Positions 51,951 to 53,407 of a stretch of 53,407 nt of DNA are shown one piece after another. Location of the stretch: contig NZ_BJDO01000013.1 of NCBI RefSeq assembly GCF_005405185.1, positions 1 to 53,407 on the forward strand. The letters are read 5' to 3'. Position 1 is the first letter of the stretch; each line of letters opens with the position of its first letter. The position numbers and the translations under genes are program-made. Under the pieces are notes generated by a model. The model searched no databases, was not told where the DNA came from, and saw nothing but the letters and a program-made list of their open reading frames with translations. Origin of the DNA: Secundilactobacillus hailunensis. GTDB lineage: Bacteria; Bacillota; Bacilli; Lactobacillales; Lactobacillaceae.

Positions 51951-51979
51951 TAAAAGGAACTATTGAGGAGGGCAATTTT

Positions 51980-52069
51980 TTGTTGCTCATTTTCAATCGG
52001 TTACTACTAGAGCTCGGAGGGAGGGATTTACATGACAAAGACAGTCGTTCGCAAAAACGAGTCTCTTGA
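51980..52069 (+). CDS. Candidate upstream ORF overlapping the rpsU start
   Basis: A 29-codon ORF from TTG 51980 to TGA 52067-52069, with GAGGAGGG (51965-51972) seven bases upstream, as strong as the rpsU site itself. Its product would be hydrophobic and then basic ([16 protein letters not shown]). It reads through the rpsU ribosome site (GGAGGGAGG) and start codon at 52032 in another frame. It could couple or limit rpsU translation, or be chance. No homology can be claimed. Confidence 0.4.
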   Translation: MLLIFNRLLLELGGRDLHDKDSRSQKRVS

Positions 52070-52217
52070 CGATGCTCTTCGGCGCTTCAAACGAACCGTT
52101 TCCAAAAGCGGTACTTTACAAGAATACCGTAAACGTGAGTTTTATGAAAAGCCAAGCGTTAAAAAGAAATTAAAATCAGAAGCAGCAAGAAAACGTAAGA
52201 ACAAGAAGCGTTTCTAG
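52032..52217 (+). CDS. rpsU: 30S ribosomal protein S21
   Basis: A 61-residue highly basic protein with the S21 core [21 protein letters not shown] and a Lys/Arg-rich end. It helps the 30S subunit bind mRNA near the anti-Shine-Dalgarno. GGAGGGAGGG precedes the ATG. It has a strong promoter and a terminator of its own. Confidence 0.98.
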   Translation: MTKTVVRKNESLDDALRRFKRTVSKSGTLQEYRKREFYEKPSVKKKLKSEAARKRKNKKRF

Positions 52218-52226
52218 TTGCATCGA

Positions 52227-52256
52227 AGACTCCTGGCTACCAGGAGTCTTTTTTTG
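52227..52256 (+). terminator. Terminator after rpsU
   Basis: AGACTCCTGG (52227-52236) and CCAGGAGTCT (52240-52249), loop CTA, seven T. Confidence 0.93.
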
Positions 52257-52296
52257 TTTTAATGGCATAATCACGGTTCTATCAAGATATACTGAA

Positions 52297-52325
52297 TTGC
52301 CTATGCCACTAATAACGAATATAAT
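52297..52325 (+). promoter_or_regulatory. Promoter of yqeY with a long leader
   Basis: TTGCCT (52297-52302), 17 bases, TATAAT (52320-52325). The leader of about 165 bases before the gene has several short complementary segments (for example GCTAG/CTAG at 52343-52347 and about 52406-52409) but no recognised riboswitch. Confidence 0.7.
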
Positions 52326-52497
52326 AAAGATGATAGCGAGTAGCTAGGTTATCAAAGTTCGGCGCGGAACGCACCTTAGTAAATTACCGTAAATTAGCGG
52401 TGTTTCTAGAAGCTTGTTGCCCAAGTAACGAGCAGTTCACGAGAATTGGCGCACTTTAGAGGTGAACCAATTAATGAAAATTAGGAGGTTTTTGTAC

Positions 52498-52944
52498 ATG
52501 TCATTATCAGACACGCTCACAGAAGATTTAAAAACGGCCATGAAGGCTCGCGATAAGGTTGCTTTAAACGTTATTCGGATGATCAAGACATCCCTAACCA
52601 ACGAACGTATCAAGTTGGGTCATGATCTAAACGATGACGAACAGTTGACGGTCCTTTCCCGTGAACTGAAGCAACGAAAAGAATCCCGCCAAGAATTTGC
52701 CGACGCCGGCCGTCAGGATCTTGTTGATGGTTTGGATGCTGAAATTAAATTGGTTGAGAAATACGCACCCAAGCAGTTGAGTGAAGATGAGATTAAAAAA
52801 ATCGTGACTGATACTGTCAGCGAAGTTGGTGCCAGTTCAATGGCTGACTTTGGTAAGGTGATGGGGGCAGTCATGCCTAAGCTTAAGGGTAAAGCAGATG
52901 GCAACATTGTTAACAAGACTGTCAAGTCACTATTAAGCAAGTAA
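52498..52944 (+). CDS. yqeY: GatB/YqeY domain protein
   Basis: A 148-residue YqeY protein, related to the tail of GatB of the amidotransferase complex. [23 protein letters not shown] at the start and [17 protein letters not shown] near the end are typical. The role is presumed to be tRNA-related. ATG 52498 is fixed by AGGAGG; the upstream ATG 52474 and 52462 lack ribosome sites. It follows rpsU in the conserved order but has its own promoter. Confidence 0.95.
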   Translation: MSLSDTLTEDLKTAMKARDKVALNVIRMIKTSLTNERIKLGHDLNDDEQLTVLSRELKQRKESRQEFADAGRQDLVDGLDAEIKLVEKYAPKQLSEDEIKKIVTDTVSEVGASSMADFGKVMGAVMPKLKGKADGNIVNKTVKSLLSK

Positions 52945-52955
52945 AGATTGACATT

Positions 52956-53002
52956 AAAGGCACTGTCTAATTGCGTATCAGCAGTTAGACAGTGCCTTTT
53001 TG
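52956..53002 (+). terminator. Terminator after yqeY
   Basis: AAAGGCACTGTCTAA (52956-52970) pairs perfectly with TTAGACAGTGCCTTT (52985-52999); T run follows. Confidence 0.92.
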
Positions 53003-53023
53003 ATTACTTGGAAGGTGTTGGGG

Positions 53024-53178
53024 CTAGTATGCCTGGGCGTGCAGACTAGCCATTAATAGCTGGATACCATTTTTTAAATCTGCTGGGTAAGTTAATTCCG
53101 TTGGTGCGTGGCTGATGCCGCCTTCACTAGGCACAAAAAGCATTGTAGTGGGGGTAACTTGGTTCATCACATAACTAT
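53024..53178 (-). pseudogene. 3' remnant of an M20-family metallohydrolase
   Basis: On the minus strand, about 51 codons ending at TAG 53026-53024 encode a tail matching M20 amidohydrolases/hydantoinase-type peptidases (TPTTMLFVPSEGGISHAPTE followed by LTYPADLKNG). The open frame continues a little past 53179 only through IS end sequence and meets a TAA near 53249. The homology-bearing part stops where the ISL3-like inverted repeat starts. The 5' part of the gene should lie on the far side of the IS, outside the window. Confidence 0.75.
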
Positions 53179-53407
53179 GGGTCTTTGTCAAACGGTGTTG
53201 ATTAACGACTTGATTATATTTAGAGCTTTCTCTTCGGAGGAAGCTCTTTGTTGCTTACGGGATTTGAGTGGTCGAGATCGGAAATATCGGGACTTTGTAC
53301 CCTTTAAATGGATTTTGGGTACACTAAATAACCCTTTGTTCTAGGGGCATTCGCAATAGGGACTAAGCAGCGATTTGGAAGATTCGGATAAACATGTTTT
53401 CTTGGTT
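53179..53407. mobile_element. End of an ISL3-family-like insertion sequence (partial)
   Basis: GGGTCTTTGTCAAACGGTGT from 53179 resembles the ISL3-family terminal inverted repeat, as remembered (GGCTCTTTGTCAAAT-type). It is followed by AT-rich sequence and a hairpin at 53222-53251. No transposase is readable in the remaining bases, so this is the non-coding end; an ATG at 53394 lies too near the window edge to judge. The element continues outside the window. Confidence 0.65.
53222..53255 (+). terminator. Hairpin inside the IS end
   Basis: AGAGCTTTCTC and GAGGAAGCTCT flank a TTCG loop, followed by TTTGTT. On the + strand it reads like a terminator and could block transcription entering the element. 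Confidence 0.65.

Noticed and set aside
52326-52497. T-box riboswitch upstream of yqeY
   Set aside because: Only a stem I-like string is present; the conserved GGTGGNACC core and terminator are missing.
53108-53344. 78-codon + strand ORF across the M20 remnant and IS end
   Set aside because: It spans the junction of two unrelated sequences and a hairpin; no ribosome site and no known transposase motif.

Overview
The window is a chromosomal segment of a low- to mid-GC Gram-positive bacterium, almost certainly a member of the Lactobacillaceae. The evidence is the PolC-type replicative polymerase, the CIRCE/HrcA heat-shock operon, T-box leaders, the gene order pyrH-frr-uppS-cdsA-rseP-proS-polC / rimP-nusA-ylxR-ylxQ-infB-rbfA / truB-ribF, and Shine-Dalgarno sites of the AGGAGG type. 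Genus cannot be fixed by eye. Most genes are housekeeping genes on the + strand.

Layout. (1) 1-587: the tail of an unidentified gene, a terminator, then about 300 nt of non-coding, strongly self-complementary sequence before pyrH; the usual rpsB-tsf pair is not upstream of pyrH, so the operon has been broken here. (2) 588-11528: pyrH, frr, a small unknown gene, uppS, cdsA, rseP, proS and polC (nucleotides, ribosome recycling, envelope lipids, DNA replication). (3) 11569-18952: rimP-nusA-ylxR-ylxQ-infB-rbfA with a hairpin in the leader, then truB-ribF from a separate promoter containing a perfect palindrome. (4) 18982-26092: CIRCE-controlled hrcA-grpE-dnaK, then dnaJ and lepA. (5) 26271-31377: small unknown genes, a membrane-anchored DNA/RNA endonuclease, a thioredoxin-like protein, DegV and CorA. 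(6) 31434-36941: prmA, rsmE, a small membrane protein, rel, dtd and a HAD phosphatase. (7) 36946-38651: amidase and fructosamine-kinase-like gene on the minus strand, divergent from a T-box-controlled hisS-aspS operon. (8) 42218-43997: an MFS transporter on the minus strand with its own T-box leader. (9) 44126-49974: msrA, a YitT-family protein, then a wall-teichoic-acid-type group (glycerophosphotransferase, TagG-like permease, second glycerophosphotransferase) followed by nfo. (10) 50023-52944: a flavin reductase/GNAT fusion, the PPDK-type regulatory protein, rpsU (with a possible upstream ORF) and yqeY. (11) 53024-53407: the 3' remnant of an M20-family hydrolase cut by the end of an ISL3-like insertion sequence that runs off the window.

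The most interesting signals are regulatory. The hisS-aspS T-box carries an overlapping Asp/His specifier (GAC and CAC sharing a base). A second T-box with an apparent Val (GTA) specifier sits in front of a transporter whose family is usually annotated for sugars or metabolites. A 29-codon ORF with a strong ribosome site runs across the rpsU start. The structured leader of pyrH resembles the 5' part of a group II intron, though this is not proven. No CRISPR array, rRNA or tRNA gene was recognised, and no defence or prophage cluster is present.
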